Shown here one piece after another: positions 1 to 9,688 of a stretch of DNA of 64,000 nucleotides. This DNA is from Dyadobacter sp. CECT 9275 (GTDB lineage: Bacteria > Bacteroidota > Bacteroidia > Cytophagales > Spirosomataceae): assembly GCF_907164905.1 (NCBI RefSeq), contig NZ_CAJRAF010000004.1, forward strand, positions 310,001-374,000, read 5' to 3'. The position numbers and the translations under genes were made by a program. The notes under the pieces were generated by a model that searched no databases, had not been told where the DNA came from, and saw only the letters and a program-made list of their open reading frames with translations. The stretch's first letter is position 1; the number at the start of each line of letters is the position of its first letter.

Positions 1-1
1 C

Positions 2-349
2 GAAAGGTACCGGAATTATACGATTAATTATAAGTTCCTCATTCAGTACCCCGATATTGCTTTCATCGGTGTGGAATCGGAGTTTAAAGATATCCGCAAA
101 ACGATCCCCGGCATACGCTGGATACAGGTCAGCGATTTTATGCAGATGGCCCGCATTATAGCCGGTGCCAAATTTTTTATAGGGAATCAGTCGTTCCCCT
201 ATTCTGTTGCTGAGGGGCTCAAAGTACCGCGTATCCTCGAAACGGCATTCGAAGTGATTAATGTGGTTCCTGAAGGCGATAACGGTTATGATTTTTTTTT
301 CCAGGAGCACCTGGAATCCCTGGTTTACAACCTGAATAACAAATCGTAA
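2..349 (+). CDS. C-terminal part of a glycosyltransferase-like protein (5' end outside window)
   Basis: The reading frame is open from the left edge of the window to the TAA at 347-349, so this is the last ~115 residues of a longer protein. A GTG at 71 lies inside the frame and is unlikely to be the real start. The tail has the pattern of GT-B sugar transferase C-termini: a segment about moving through a low-occupancy site (SDFMQMARIIAGAKFFIGNQS) followed by AEGLKVPRILE, which resembles the nucleotide-sugar-binding end of heptosyltransferase (GT9)-like proteins. This assignment rests on pattern resemblance only. A strong hairpin follows the stop, so the gene ends a transcription unit. It could equally be an uncharacterised Bacteroidota protein with the same fold. 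Confidence 0.5.
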   Translation, partial: ERYRNYTINYKFLIQYPDIAFIGVESEFKDIRKTIPGIRWIQVSDFMQMARIIAGAKFFIGNQSFPYSVAEGLKVPRILETAFEVINVVPEGDNGYDFFFQEHLESLVYNLNNKS

Positions 350-382
350 CGCAGGCACCTGGAATTATTTTGGCCTGCCCGA

Positions 383-425
383 AACGGGAGTAATTTGTGA
401 TAAGACGGCACAAATTACTCCCGTT
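383..425 (+). terminator. 17-bp perfect hairpin after the first gene
   Basis: Arms 383-399 and 409-425 pair over 17 bp without mismatch around a 9-nt loop. The following bases are CTGATTTTA, a weak T-tract, so it may end transcription of the upstream gene, but not as a textbook intrinsic terminator. Confidence 0.6.
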
Positions 426-607
426 CTGATTTTATGCCCCGCTGCTTTCGCTTCCATAGTTAAATCAATAGGTATGTGGCCTTTTAGGTACGGTACCAAA
501 AAGGTACTGCCATTACATTTGGATTCCTGTTTTGTACAATTTATTCTCCATTCATTTTTATTGTTGATTTCTGACTATTTTTCCAAAAAAATCCTTATCC
601 GACGTTT

Positions 608-2563
608 ATGAAGCAGATTATTTTACTGTTGTTTGTTTTTATCCATGTCACGTCAACAGCACAGGTAAAGCTGGCTCGGCTGTTTTCTGATCACGTCGTC
701 CTGCAGAGGCAAAAACCGATCCCGGTGTGGGGCTGGGCAAAGCCAGGGGAAAAAATAAAAGCTACACTGGCCGGTCAGACACAGCAGACCAAAGCCGATG
801 CAACCGGCAAATGGCTGGTTCGCTTTACAGCCCTGGAAGCGGGCGGACCTCATCAGCTTCAGGTTTCTGGTAAATCCGGAAATGCTGCGGTAAACGATAT
901 CCTGATCGGAGAAGTATGGTTATGCTCCGGACAGTCCAATATGGAGTGGCCTGTGGCGGCATCCAATCATTACCAGGAAGAGAAAAAAGACTCGGATTAT
1001 CCGCAGATCCGCCATTTCAGAGTAGAGCACAATGTAACGCTCACACCAGAAAAGGACCTTGACAAAGGGGAATGGAAAATTGCCTCAGCCGAAACAGTCG
1101 GCGGTTTTACGGCGGTGGGTTTTTTCTTTGCAAGAGAATTATACCAAAAACTAAAAGTACCGGTTGGTCTGCTGCATTCCTCATGGGGTGGTTCGCAGAT
1201 AGAGGGGTGGATCAGCAAGGAAGGTATGCTCACCAATGACGGCCTGAGATCCTATGCTCAGAACCTGCCCAAAACCTGGGAAGAAGCGGACGTGATCATG
1301 GATACAAAACTTCGGAAACAACTTTTTAAGGATGCTTCCTATACCCCCTCCGCAGCAGAAGAGCTGATATACGTAAGCGGAAATGCGGATCTTACACGCT
1401 GGCAAAAAACGGCAGATCCAATCGGGCAGTGGGATTGGAAAGGTTTAATGGGCTTTCGGGGCCGTGGGTATATGGCCCGGGAGGTAGATATCCCTGCTGA
1501 TTTTGTTGCCAAACAAACGATTCTTTCACTCGCCGAAAATGATAGTCCCAACCGAATTTATATCAATGGTAAACTCATTAGCGAGGGGATCATCAAAGGT
1601 TCAAGAAAAATAACAGTACCGGCAGATACCTGGAAATCGGGAAAAAACCAGTTGGTGATGGCACTGGGCAACCATGAAAAACTCTCCTGGTTTGGCCCGG
1701 GGCTGACGGGCTCCGCTAATGATCTCTATGTTGAGGAAAGCGGTCAAAAAATAAGCCTTGCCGGAGATTGGAAATTGATGCCTTCTTTCGCCGAAAAACA
1801 TGTGTACGCGCACCTGATGAACAATGTAGGTACTTCAATTTACAACGCAATGATTGTCCCTCTGCTTCCGTTCGCTATCCGTGGCTCCTTGTGGTACCAG
1901 GGTGAGAGTAACGCGGGCAGAGCTTATCAGTACCGGCAATCGTTCCCGTTGATGATCAACGACTGGCGCAGACTTTGGGGTGATGACTTTTCATTCTACT
2001 GGGCACAATTATCCAGTTACGGGCCCGAAAACAATAGTAACACCGGAAGCAACTGGGCCGAATTACGTGAGGCCCAAGACATGACGTTAAGCTTACCCAA
2101 AACCGGAATGGCAGTGATTACGGATATAGGCAATCCGAAGGATATCCATCCCACCAACAAACAGGATGTGGGTCACAGGCTCGCGGTCAATGCACTGAAG
2201 CTGGATTACGGTATGAATATTCCTTATGCCTCTCCTCTGTATGACCGCTCCGAGTTCAGCAATGGAAAGGCAGTAATATCTTTCAAGAATGCAGAAAAAG
2301 GCTTGATGGTAAAAGACAAATATGGTTACCTGAAAGGTTTTGAAATTGCGGGTGACGATAAGGTGTTCCATTTCGCACAGGCTGAAATTGATGGCAGTAA
2401 AGTGATTGTATCGCATCCTAAAGTCAGCAAACCGGTAGCCGTACGGTACGCATGGTCCGATTCGCCCATTGATGCCAATCTGTATAATACCGATGGTTTT
2501 CCGGCAAGCGGCTTCCGTACCGATACCTGGCCTGGAATAACTGAGAAGGGTAAGTTTGAATAA
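608..2563 (+). CDS. secreted sialate O-acetylesterase-type SGNH esterase
   Basis: This 651-residue protein starts with a Sec signal peptide (MKKQ-like: MKQIILLLFVFIHVTSTAQ) and matches the sialate O-acetylesterase (SASA) family of carbohydrate esterases. The nucleophile block is CSGQSNMEWP with Ser110; WYQGESNA (429-436) is the second block; DIHPTNK with Asp512 and His514 supplies the rest of the triad. Between about residues 255 and 390 a beta-sandwich insertion (IYINGKLISEG, WFGPGLTGSAND) splits the esterase domain, which is normal in long bacterial members. It probably removes acetyl groups from glycans in the periplasm or outside the cell. The exact sugar cannot be told from the sequence. 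The stop lies 19 nt before the preferred start of the quinoprotein gene, suggesting cotranscription. Confidence 0.88.
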   Translation: MKQIILLLFVFIHVTSTAQVKLARLFSDHVVLQRQKPIPVWGWAKPGEKIKATLAGQTQQTKADATGKWLVRFTALEAGGPHQLQVSGKSGNAAVNDILIGEVWLCSGQSNMEWPVAASNHYQEEKKDSDYPQIRHFRVEHNVTLTPEKDLDKGEWKIASAETVGGFTAVGFFFARELYQKLKVPVGLLHSSWGGSQIEGWISKEGMLTNDGLRSYAQNLPKTWEEADVIMDTKLRKQLFKDASYTPSAAEELIYVSGNADLTRWQKTADPIGQWDWKGLMGFRGRGYMAREVDIPADFVAKQTILSLAENDSPNRIYINGKLISEGIIKGSRKITVPADTWKSGKNQLVMALGNHEKLSWFGPGLTGSANDLYVEESGQKISLAGDWKLMPSFAEKHVYAHLMNNVGTSIYNAMIVPLLPFAIRGSLWYQGESNAGRAYQYRQSFPLMINDWRRLWGDDFSFYWAQLSSYGPENNSNTGSNWAELREAQDMTLSLPKTGMAVITDIGNPKDIHPTNKQDVGHRLAVNALKLDYGMNIPYASPLYDRSEFSNGKAVISFKNAEKGLMVKDKYGYLKGFEIAGDDKVFHFAQAEIDGSKVIVSHPKVSKPVAVRYAWSDSPIDANLYNTDGFPASGFRTDTWPGITEKGKFE

Positions 2564-2582
2564 GATATATTTTAACAATGCA

Positions 2583-4697
2583 ATGATAAAATCATTAGTA
2601 CTCTCTGCTGCAGTAGCGGTTCTTTTCCTTGTGGCGGCAAAAAATAGTACCCATCCACCCGAAGGGGAAACAGAATGGCCGGAATACCTGGGTGGACCCG
2701 ACAGGAACCACTATTCACGACTTACGCAGATCAACCCTGAAAATGTTAAAAACCTGAAAGTTGCCTGGACCTACGCCATGCCCGATTCAGGACAAACCCA
2801 GGTTAATCCAATCATTATTGACGGCATTTTGTATGGTGTAACCTCCACCGTACAGGCATTTGCGCTGGATGCTGCCACAGGTAAACAGCTATGGATGTTT
2901 GGCGAAAAAGGTAAGGGAAACCTCAACACCAGCCGCGGACTTACTTACTGGAGCGATGGAAATGATAAACGTATCATGCATGCCATGGGCTCCTATCTTT
3001 ATGCGCTGGATGCACGCACGGGAATTCCCATCGACAGCTTTGGCGACCATGGAAAAATTGACCTGCACACCGGCCTTCCCGATATCGCCAAAGGAAAATA
3101 CATGGTTTCCAACACCCCGGGTACGATCTTCGAAGACCTTATTGTGATGCCGCTTCGGCTGTCAGAAGACTCCGATGCCGCTCCCGGTGACCTCCGCGCT
3201 TTTAACGTCCGCACTGGCAAACTGGAATGGACTTTCCATACCATCCCCTATCCCGGAGAATTTGGCTATGAAACTTTCCCACCCGATGCCTACAAGAATA
3301 CTTTCACCGGAGCGGCCAATAACTGGGCCGGGATGGCGGTTGACCGTAAACGCGGGATCCTGTACGTGCCGACGGGATCGGCGGGATATGATTTTTACGG
3401 AGGCAAACGTAAAGGACAGAATCTTTTCGCAAACTGCCTGCTGGCTCTTGACGCACGCACTGGAAAACGGCTCTGGCATTACCAGACCATGCACCACGAT
3501 TTGTGGGACCGGGATCTGCCAGCACCTCCCAACCTGGTGACGGTAAAGCAAAATGGCAAAAGTATTGACGCAGTGGTACAGGTAAGCAAGCAGGGGTATG
3601 TATTTATATTTGACCGCGTTACCGGCAAGCCGCTCTTTCCGATCAGAGAGGTGGCTGCCCCCCAAACAGCGCTGCCTGGAGAAACTCCCTGGCCTACTCA
3701 GCCGGTCCCATCCAAGCCCGCCCCCTATGCGCGCCAGGCGTATACGCTTACCGAAAAGGATATCAGTCCGTATGCCGAAGACCGTGACTCTCTGGTGATT
3801 AAATTCAAAGGGTATAAAAAAGCAATGTTCTCCCCCCCAAGCAAGGAAGGAACAGTTATCCTGCCAGGATTCGACGGTGGTGCGGAATGGGGAGGCGCGG
3901 CGGCAGATCCCTACAAGGGCATACTTTATGTCAACAGCAACGAAATGGCATGGATACTTACCATGCGGGATACCCCGAAATTGAGTGAGTTATCCAATCT
4001 CAGCCCTGGTGAAAAGGTATATGCTACCTACTGCACCATGTGCCACGGCCCACAGCGAAAAGGCAATGCCAAAAGTGGCTATCCTTCCTTAATCGACATT
4101 GGCACCCGACGGGACCATGCCTTTGTAAGTCAGCTGATCACCTCCGGAAAAGGTATGATGCCAGGGTTTACTATGTTGACGGCCGGTGAAAAACAGGCAT
4201 TGATCTCATTCTTGTTTGGTGAGGAAAAAGTAGAAGCCGTGTCGGCGGTTCCTGCGTCAAAAAAAACCTATCTGCCTTATGAGAGTACCGGTTACAATAA
4301 ATTCCTGGACAGCAAAGGCCTTCCTGCCATTGCTCCTCCATGGGGAACGCTTAACGCAATTAACCTCAATACGGGGGAGTATCTCTGGAAAATCCCTTTT
4401 GGAGAAGTAGAATCTCTGAAAGCCAAAGGGATACCTGCCACAGGGACCGAAAATTATGGAGGCCCGGTGGTTACGGCCAGCGGCTTACTCCTCATTGCAG
4501 CCACCAAGGATGGCAAGTTCAGGGTGTTTAATAAAAATAACGGTAAACTTTTGTGGGAAACAACACTTCCCGCCGCAGGATTTGCCACCCCGGCTACCTA
4601 CCTGGCCAATGGAAAACAGTACGTGGTAATTGCCTGCGGAGGATCCAAGCTGGGGACAAAAAAAGGAAATCTGTACGTGGCATTTGCGTTGGAATAA
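2583..4697 (+). CDS. PQQ-type quinoprotein dehydrogenase with an internal cytochrome c domain
   Basis: An eight-bladed quinoprotein propeller: N-terminal WPEYLGGPDRNHYSRLTQIN is typical of membrane or periplasmic PQQ alcohol/glucose dehydrogenases, and blades with ALDAxTGKxLW repeats recur (ALDAATGKQLW, ALDARTGKRLW). A haem c site YCTMCHG (Cys484, Cys487, His488) is inserted before the last blades (GGPVVTASGLLLIAATKDGKFR). The ATG at 2583 gives MIKSLVLSAAVAVLFLVAA, a plausible export signal; a TTG at 2556 would overlap the previous gene and add nine residues. Expected role: oxidation of a sugar or alcohol in the periplasm, with electrons passed through the haem to the respiratory chain. No PQQ synthesis gene is present here. 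A strong bidirectional terminator follows. Confidence 0.87.
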   Translation: MIKSLVLSAAVAVLFLVAAKNSTHPPEGETEWPEYLGGPDRNHYSRLTQINPENVKNLKVAWTYAMPDSGQTQVNPIIIDGILYGVTSTVQAFALDAATGKQLWMFGEKGKGNLNTSRGLTYWSDGNDKRIMHAMGSYLYALDARTGIPIDSFGDHGKIDLHTGLPDIAKGKYMVSNTPGTIFEDLIVMPLRLSEDSDAAPGDLRAFNVRTGKLEWTFHTIPYPGEFGYETFPPDAYKNTFTGAANNWAGMAVDRKRGILYVPTGSAGYDFYGGKRKGQNLFANCLLALDARTGKRLWHYQTMHHDLWDRDLPAPPNLVTVKQNGKSIDAVVQVSKQGYVFIFDRVTGKPLFPIREVAAPQTALPGETPWPTQPVPSKPAPYARQAYTLTEKDISPYAEDRDSLVIKFKGYKKAMFSPPSKEGTVILPGFDGGAEWGGAAADPYKGILYVNSNEMAWILTMRDTPKLSELSNLSPGEKVYATYCTMCHGPQRKGNAKSGYPSLIDIGTRRDHAFVSQLITSGKGMMPGFTMLTAGEKQALISFLFGEEKVEAVSAVPASKKTYLPYESTGYNKFLDSKGLPAIAPPWGTLNAINLNTGEYLWKIPFGEVESLKAKGIPATGTENYGGPVVTASGLLLIAATKDGKFRVFNKNNGKLLWETTLPAAGFATPATYLANGKQYVVIACGGSKLGTKKGNLYVAFALE

Positions 4698-4706
4698 CCA
4701 TAACAC

Positions 4707-4757
4707 GTATTCAAAAAAAATGGCCCGGCCTACAAACCGGTCATTTTTTTTGAATAC
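4707..4757. terminator. bidirectional intrinsic terminator
   Basis: A 19-bp stem (4707-4725 with 4739-4757, one G-T pair) contains eight A on the left and eight T on the right arm, so it can work in either direction. It closes the esterase-quinoprotein unit. Confidence 0.8.
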
Positions 4758-4931
4758 CGTCAAAATTATCATCCTGTCCAGGAAAGATTTCAAATGTAGC
4801 CGCGAAGTATCCGCCACATAAACCTTTAATAATGTGTAAGATCCGTTAAATAAAAATAGAACCATTGATATAGATAGTTACACGGAATAAATTAAATTGC
4901 CTGCCATTCCCTACCCTCAATTTTCAACGAA

Positions 4932-7900
4932 ATGATAACTCCCAATCCTTCGCTGCGCCTGGTTGAAATCCTTAAGGATGAATTCAAAAACTTATACGGA
5001 AGTCCGGAGGCAGTCAAAATGGTGCTCGCTGATAAGGGAAGAATTTCCTGCCGGAATTCTAGGGAGCTGCTGAAGCGGATAGAGTGGTGCCTGGAAGCAA
5101 AAGAGCATAAGGGTCTTAACCTGCGTGCTTCCCCGGCAGATGGCAAATATACATTTGCATTATCACAATTTGATCAGCTACGTTTCAGCAAGCTGAGTGC
5201 GTGGTCTGAGGAAAAAGCGGAATCTGCGGAAACGGATGACAGTATGTCAATAGCACTTTCCATTACAGAAATCAGTGTTGAAAATGCATTGACCGCAAAA
5301 ATTGGCGAGAAGGACCTGCTTCTAAAAGAGGAATGGATGATGGATGCCCCACTCCGGGCCTATACCCGCGGGCTGCTGGATTTATATATCAACGACCGAA
5401 GCTGGTGGAAAAAACTAACGTCCCGGTCGGAGAAAGCTACGTTTTCTGATCAGGATATTTTCACCCTGAACCGCCTGGTGATTGAAGATGTTTACAGCGA
5501 ATTTGTGCTGAGAAAAGACGACCAGGAATTGGAGGAACTGCGCATGAATATGCACCACAAGTATCAGAAAGCGCTGTGTCTGTCAGGCGGAGGGATCAGA
5601 AGCGGAACCTTTGCACTGGGTGTAATTCAGGGACTGGCATCACTGGGTATTAAACCGGATGACTTTACCTTTTTATCGACCGTTTCGGGAGGCGGATACA
5701 CCGGCGGATGGCTTACTTCATGGCTGCATCATGAAGGAGCCGATAAGGTACATCAGCAGCTCAAACCTCAAAACGTTCTCCCGCGGGAACCGGGCCCTAT
5801 TCGGCATTTAAGACAATACAGTAATTACATGAGTCCTCTGGTGGGACTTTTCTCGGCCGATACCTGGACGCTTCTGGCGATTTACATTCGTAACCTGATC
5901 GTAAACTGGCTGATCATCATTCCTTTCCTTACCGCTTTCGTGGCCCTGCCGTGGTTTTTCAGTTCCCTTTTACATCTGACGGTTCCCCACGTTTATCCCA
6001 TAGCCGGTATTTTGATTGGAGGTATCTTATTCATTTACAGCGACCTGTATACCAAAAAGCATCCGCCCCTGCCAAAGCCGTCCTCTGATTCCAATCCCAT
6101 GCTTTCTGTGGAAGATACCAAATCAACAGATAAAAGCTCTCAAACAAAATTCCTCGCCTTCTGCCTTCTGCCGGGTGCAGCAGGCGTACTCATCTGGGCT
6201 ATTTCCTGGTATTGGTTTATCAATGCAGATTTTTCATCAGCGAGTCAGTCGCTACGGGATTTCCATGATATTTTTATAATGGAAAGTCACAAAGACGAAC
6301 GCAAGTGGTGGGTGGTTGCAGTTGCGGTGGTTTTTGTCCTGATTGAACTGGCAATATTTTATATAGTCGAAAAAAGGCAGCGTTATATCCCACATTTTCT
6401 TAAAAATCCTGACACCCGCCTGGGCCGTTTTTTTCTTCAAATCGGCAAACGTATTGATGACATACCTCCTCGTTTTAAAACCGGTAAAGCCAAAGATAAA
6501 CGGGGTCACGAATTGGTTTTTCTGGCTATCGCCGGCGTTCTCTCAGGAATATTACTGACTTTTATTTCAGATTTACTTCCAGACAATACGCATACGCCGG
6601 AAAAAACCATCGTTTACACCTGCCTTGCGTTTCCGTTGTTCATGCTTACACTGCTGTTCAACAGTTTTGTATATGAAGGCCTGAAAAGTACCATTGCAGA
6701 GGATTCGGACCGGGAATGGACAGCGCGTTACAGTGCCTGGTTCCTGATTGCAGCGCTGGGGTGGCTCGTTATTTCGGGGATTGTTCTTTACGGCCCCGTG
6801 CTGGTCGAAAAACTCCTGGGGATGGGTTATGTTCTTACTTTTGGAGCTGCTATCAGTTACCTCACCGCATACCTGGGACAACGCTCTTCTTCCAATGGAA
6901 AGTCAGGAAAAGATGCAGAAAAAAACACCGGCCTGCTTTCTTACCTGAGCCTGCCGTTACTGGCGCTGCTGGCGCTGGTTGCGCTGTTGGTTGCGTTATC
7001 CTACCTGGTAATGACATTCCTGGGAATTTTGATCGAAGGAAATGACTTTTCCTGGAGAAATTTTTCACCTCTGAAGGCAGCTGCGCAGAATCCCATTTAT
7101 GCCGTCCTGGTTTTTGCCGGAATGCTGGTGCTTACCTTTATTTCTTCCAAACTGATAGACAGTAACCGCTTTTCCCTTCACGCCATGTACCGGTCCCGGC
7201 TGATCCGCGCCTACCTTGGCGCAGCACGGCCGGAAGGTGTCCGGCGCCCCGATCCCTTTACCGGATTTGACGAATCAGACAACATTGATATGGGTAAGCT
7301 GGCCAGAAAAGATGCTTCGGGGCAATTAAAAAAGCCTTTTCATATCATTAACCTGGCTATGAACCTGGTGGCCGGGAAAAATCTTGCCTGGCAGGAACGC
7401 AAAGCCTCTTCCTTTACAGTATCTTCTTTACATGCCGGTTCACTTGGACTGGGTTACCGCAGGGTGTATCTGGAGAGTCAGCCGGGTGCCAAAAAACTAC
7501 AATATGGCGGCGATGACGGGATTTCTCTGGGAACAGCCCTCACCATTTCCGGGGCTGCTGTAAGCCCGAATATGGGGTATAGTACCTCGCCGCTTGTTGC
7601 GTTTTTCATGACCCTGTTCAATCTCCGGCTGGGCTGGTGGCTGGGAAATCCCGGCCCGGTAGGCGACCAGTCATTTTTCCGCTCTTCTCCCAAGCTGGCC
7701 ATTGTACCCATCATGAGCGAAATGTTTGCGCAGACCAACGACCTGAATCAGTATGTCAACCTATCCGACGGCGGGCATTTTGAGAACCTGGGACTTTATG
7801 AAATGATCTTACGCCGAAACCGGTTCATACTCCTCAGTGATGGCTCCTGCGATGCATCCTGTCAGTTGGAAGATCTTGGAAATGCAATCCGTAAAATCAG

Positions 7901-8399
7901 GATAGATTTCGGCACGATCATAGATTTCCCCCTGGGTTTTGATATGTTTTCGCGCCTTGATGCTGACAAAACCAATGGAAAATACTGGGCAATAGGCCGG
8001 ATCAGGTATCCCGAAAATCAAAACGAAACAGACAGCAATAGTCCTGTTTTTCACAAAACCGATGGAATATTGCTTTACGTCAAACCCGGTTTTTATGGTA
8101 CCGAACCCAAGGATATTTTTAACTATGCCAGTGTAAACCCGGCCTTTCCCCACGAAACAACCGCAGACCAGTTTTTTAGCGAAAGCCAGTTTGAGAGTTA
8201 CCGGGCACTCGGAATCCATGCTACAGAACAGATTAACGAGCAGCTGACGAAAACTTTTGATCTCAGTATCAATTCCTTTATCCAGGCAAAAGGTGACGAC
8301 TGGGAAACAAAAATTATAAGCCCGCTCAACACGGGGATAAAGAAACGCACCGAATTTGCCAGGCCCAAATATCAGCCAACACCCGCACCCAAAAGATAA
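4932..8399 (+). CDS. large membrane patatin-like phospholipase
   Basis: At 1155 residues this is far longer than a plain patatin domain (~300). The oxyanion loop CLSGGGIRSGTF lies at 216-227, the nucleophile is Ser252 in STVSGGGYTGG, and the catalytic Asp946 is in DGGHFENLG. So the catalytic dyad is split by about 690 residues, and that stretch includes many hydrophobic membrane segments (for example NLIVNWLIIIPFLTAFVAL and LLALLALVALLVALSYLVM). The nucleophile motif lacks the usual first Gly of GxSxG. Family knowledge predicts a serine acyl hydrolase on membrane lipids; here the enzyme is probably anchored in the inner membrane. The gene stands alone, preceded by a terminator and 235 nt of leader. 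Confidence 0.85.
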   Translation: MITPNPSLRLVEILKDEFKNLYGSPEAVKMVLADKGRISCRNSRELLKRIEWCLEAKEHKGLNLRASPADGKYTFALSQFDQLRFSKLSAWSEEKAESAETDDSMSIALSITEISVENALTAKIGEKDLLLKEEWMMDAPLRAYTRGLLDLYINDRSWWKKLTSRSEKATFSDQDIFTLNRLVIEDVYSEFVLRKDDQELEELRMNMHHKYQKALCLSGGGIRSGTFALGVIQGLASLGIKPDDFTFLSTVSGGGYTGGWLTSWLHHEGADKVHQQLKPQNVLPREPGPIRHLRQYSNYMSPLVGLFSADTWTLLAIYIRNLIVNWLIIIPFLTAFVALPWFFSSLLHLTVPHVYPIAGILIGGILFIYSDLYTKKHPPLPKPSSDSNPMLSVEDTKSTDKSSQTKFLAFCLLPGAAGVLIWAISWYWFINADFSSASQSLRDFHDIFIMESHKDERKWWVVAVAVVFVLIELAIFYIVEKRQRYIPHFLKNPDTRLGRFFLQIGKRIDDIPPRFKTGKAKDKRGHELVFLAIAGVLSGILLTFISDLLPDNTHTPEKTIVYTCLAFPLFMLTLLFNSFVYEGLKSTIAEDSDREWTARYSAWFLIAALGWLVISGIVLYGPVLVEKLLGMGYVLTFGAAISYLTAYLGQRSSSNGKSGKDAEKNTGLLSYLSLPLLALLALVALLVALSYLVMTFLGILIEGNDFSWRNFSPLKAAAQNPIYAVLVFAGMLVLTFISSKLIDSNRFSLHAMYRSRLIRAYLGAARPEGVRRPDPFTGFDESDNIDMGKLARKDASGQLKKPFHIINLAMNLVAGKNLAWQERKASSFTVSSLHAGSLGLGYRRVYLESQPGAKKLQYGGDDGISLGTALTISGAAVSPNMGYSTSPLVAFFMTLFNLRLGWWLGNPGPVGDQSFFRSSPKLAIVPIMSEMFAQTNDLNQYVNLSDGGHFENLGLYEMILRRNRFILLSDGSCDASCQLEDLGNAIRKIRIDFGTIIDFPLGFDMFSRLDADKTNGKYWAIGRIRYPENQNETDSNSPVFHKTDGILLYVKPGFYGTEPKDIFNYASVNPAFPHETTADQFFSESQFESYRALGIHATEQINEQLTKTFDLSINSFIQAKGDDWETKIISPLNTGIKKRTEFARPKYQPTPAPKR

Positions 8400-8531
8400 A
8401 TTTAACCTATTGCCCCTTAGGCATCCTGAGCGTGGGAGACGTATGATCACAAATTGTGGGACTCTCCGGACCGGAAGGTTCAAAGTTATACGCTAATTTT
8501 ACCGGAAATCAGTCTTGTCCGGGAAAGAACC

Positions 8532-9509
8532 ATGCGTCGTTGCCATTTTATACTTTTTGTACTTTTTATTTTTAATAATACTTTTGCTCAGACTTTAAGG
8601 TTCGGTTTTGCCGACAGCACGTTTTTACCCCCAAAACCGGCTGGTCAAATGCACGGAATTTCTGGCATTGAATATATTAAGTCGAAGAAGCAATGGCATT
8701 TTGCGAGCGACAGAGGCGCCTATTATATTTTTGAGGGAATCCGCAATATCAGGGATTTCGGAAAGCTGGAAGACAAGATTACCCCAAAACTAACCCCTTA
8801 CTGGTTTGAATCCATCCGTGTTGATCCGGTGACGGACAGGTTCTTTTTTGCAGTCGAAAACGAGTACAAACCATTATGGGAAAATCCCGATACCACCACT
8901 TATGTTGCTTACTACAACCAGTACCTTCCCAAAAAGTTTACCCCTGCTTACCTGATCCCCCCAACACACCTTTTTGCGGATAACAAAGGAATTGAAGCAA
9001 TAGCCATCTCGGACAGCGGGAAAGTGTGGATTGCACCCGAAGCTGGCTGGAAGGGCGAGGCAACCCTGCTGCAGGATACCATCCATATTTTACGCTTTGC
9101 GGATCATGGTGCCGGATATATGCAGGAAGGTATTTACAGCTACAACCTGGAAAGAAATGGTTGCCCCAACAGTACCTCAGGTGAAGAACTGGGAGGTATT
9201 TCTGAAATTGTAGCACTGGGAGAAAACCAGCTTCTGGTACTGGAAAGGTGTTATGACAACGGACCCGGCGGATCGGATCGGATAAAGGCCCGGTTATGGC
9301 TGGCAACCGTGCAGGGCCGTCAATTGATAAAATCCCCTGAACCAGCTTTTGACTTTAATAAAGAATTGCCCTTCGCCCCGGATAACCTGGAGGCAATGGC
9401 CTGGTGGCCGTCCGAAAACGGAAAAAGGCGATTGCTCATCGTGAGTGACGATAACCCTGGCCTGAAAAACAAACAAAGAACCCAGCTTATTCTGCTGGAA
9501 GAAAACTAA
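8532..9509 (+). CDS. secreted phytase-like / esterase-like propeller protein
   Basis: The ATG at 8532 starts MRRCHFILFVLFIFNNTFAQ, a clean signal peptide preceded by GGGAAAGAAC; an in-frame TTG at 8454 would add 26 residues before the signal and is rejected. The mature protein (~305 residues) has the layout of the phytase-like domain family: GISGIEYIKSKKQWHFASDRG near the N-terminus, NKGIEAIAISDSGKVWIAPE in the middle, and FAPDNLEAMAWWP near the end. The family is a six-bladed propeller often annotated as an esterase-like activity of phytase; true activity is rarely shown. Probably acts in the periplasm. No operon partner is evident. Confidence 0.75.
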   Translation: MRRCHFILFVLFIFNNTFAQTLRFGFADSTFLPPKPAGQMHGISGIEYIKSKKQWHFASDRGAYYIFEGIRNIRDFGKLEDKITPKLTPYWFESIRVDPVTDRFFFAVENEYKPLWENPDTTTYVAYYNQYLPKKFTPAYLIPPTHLFADNKGIEAIAISDSGKVWIAPEAGWKGEATLLQDTIHILRFADHGAGYMQEGIYSYNLERNGCPNSTSGEELGGISEIVALGENQLLVLERCYDNGPGGSDRIKARLWLATVQGRQLIKSPEPAFDFNKELPFAPDNLEAMAWWPSENGKRRLLIVSDDNPGLKNKQRTQLILLEEN

Positions 9510-9688
9510 AGCCTCCGCCAGGTCGCAAACGCTTCTATTTATCATTCTACCGGTTTTGATTATAAGCAAATAAGGTTTTTGCAAATCGGGAAGCCACAGC
9601 TGGACGAGGCAAAGCTGCAAACTTGTATATTAGCTCAAAATCCATCTTGGCTCATCCGACCTCTTATTTCTGAACCCAGCTGTTCTGT

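Noticed and set aside
2093..2578. 161-codon minus-strand frame opposite the SGNH esterase gene
   Set aside because: It lies wholly over a well-supported gene with its catalytic Asp/His block and shows no family pattern of its own.
7809..8483. 224-codon minus-strand frame opposite the patatin C-terminus
   Set aside because: The plus-strand frame carries the DGGHFENLG motif just before and is continuous for 1155 codons; the opposite frame has no recognisable domain.
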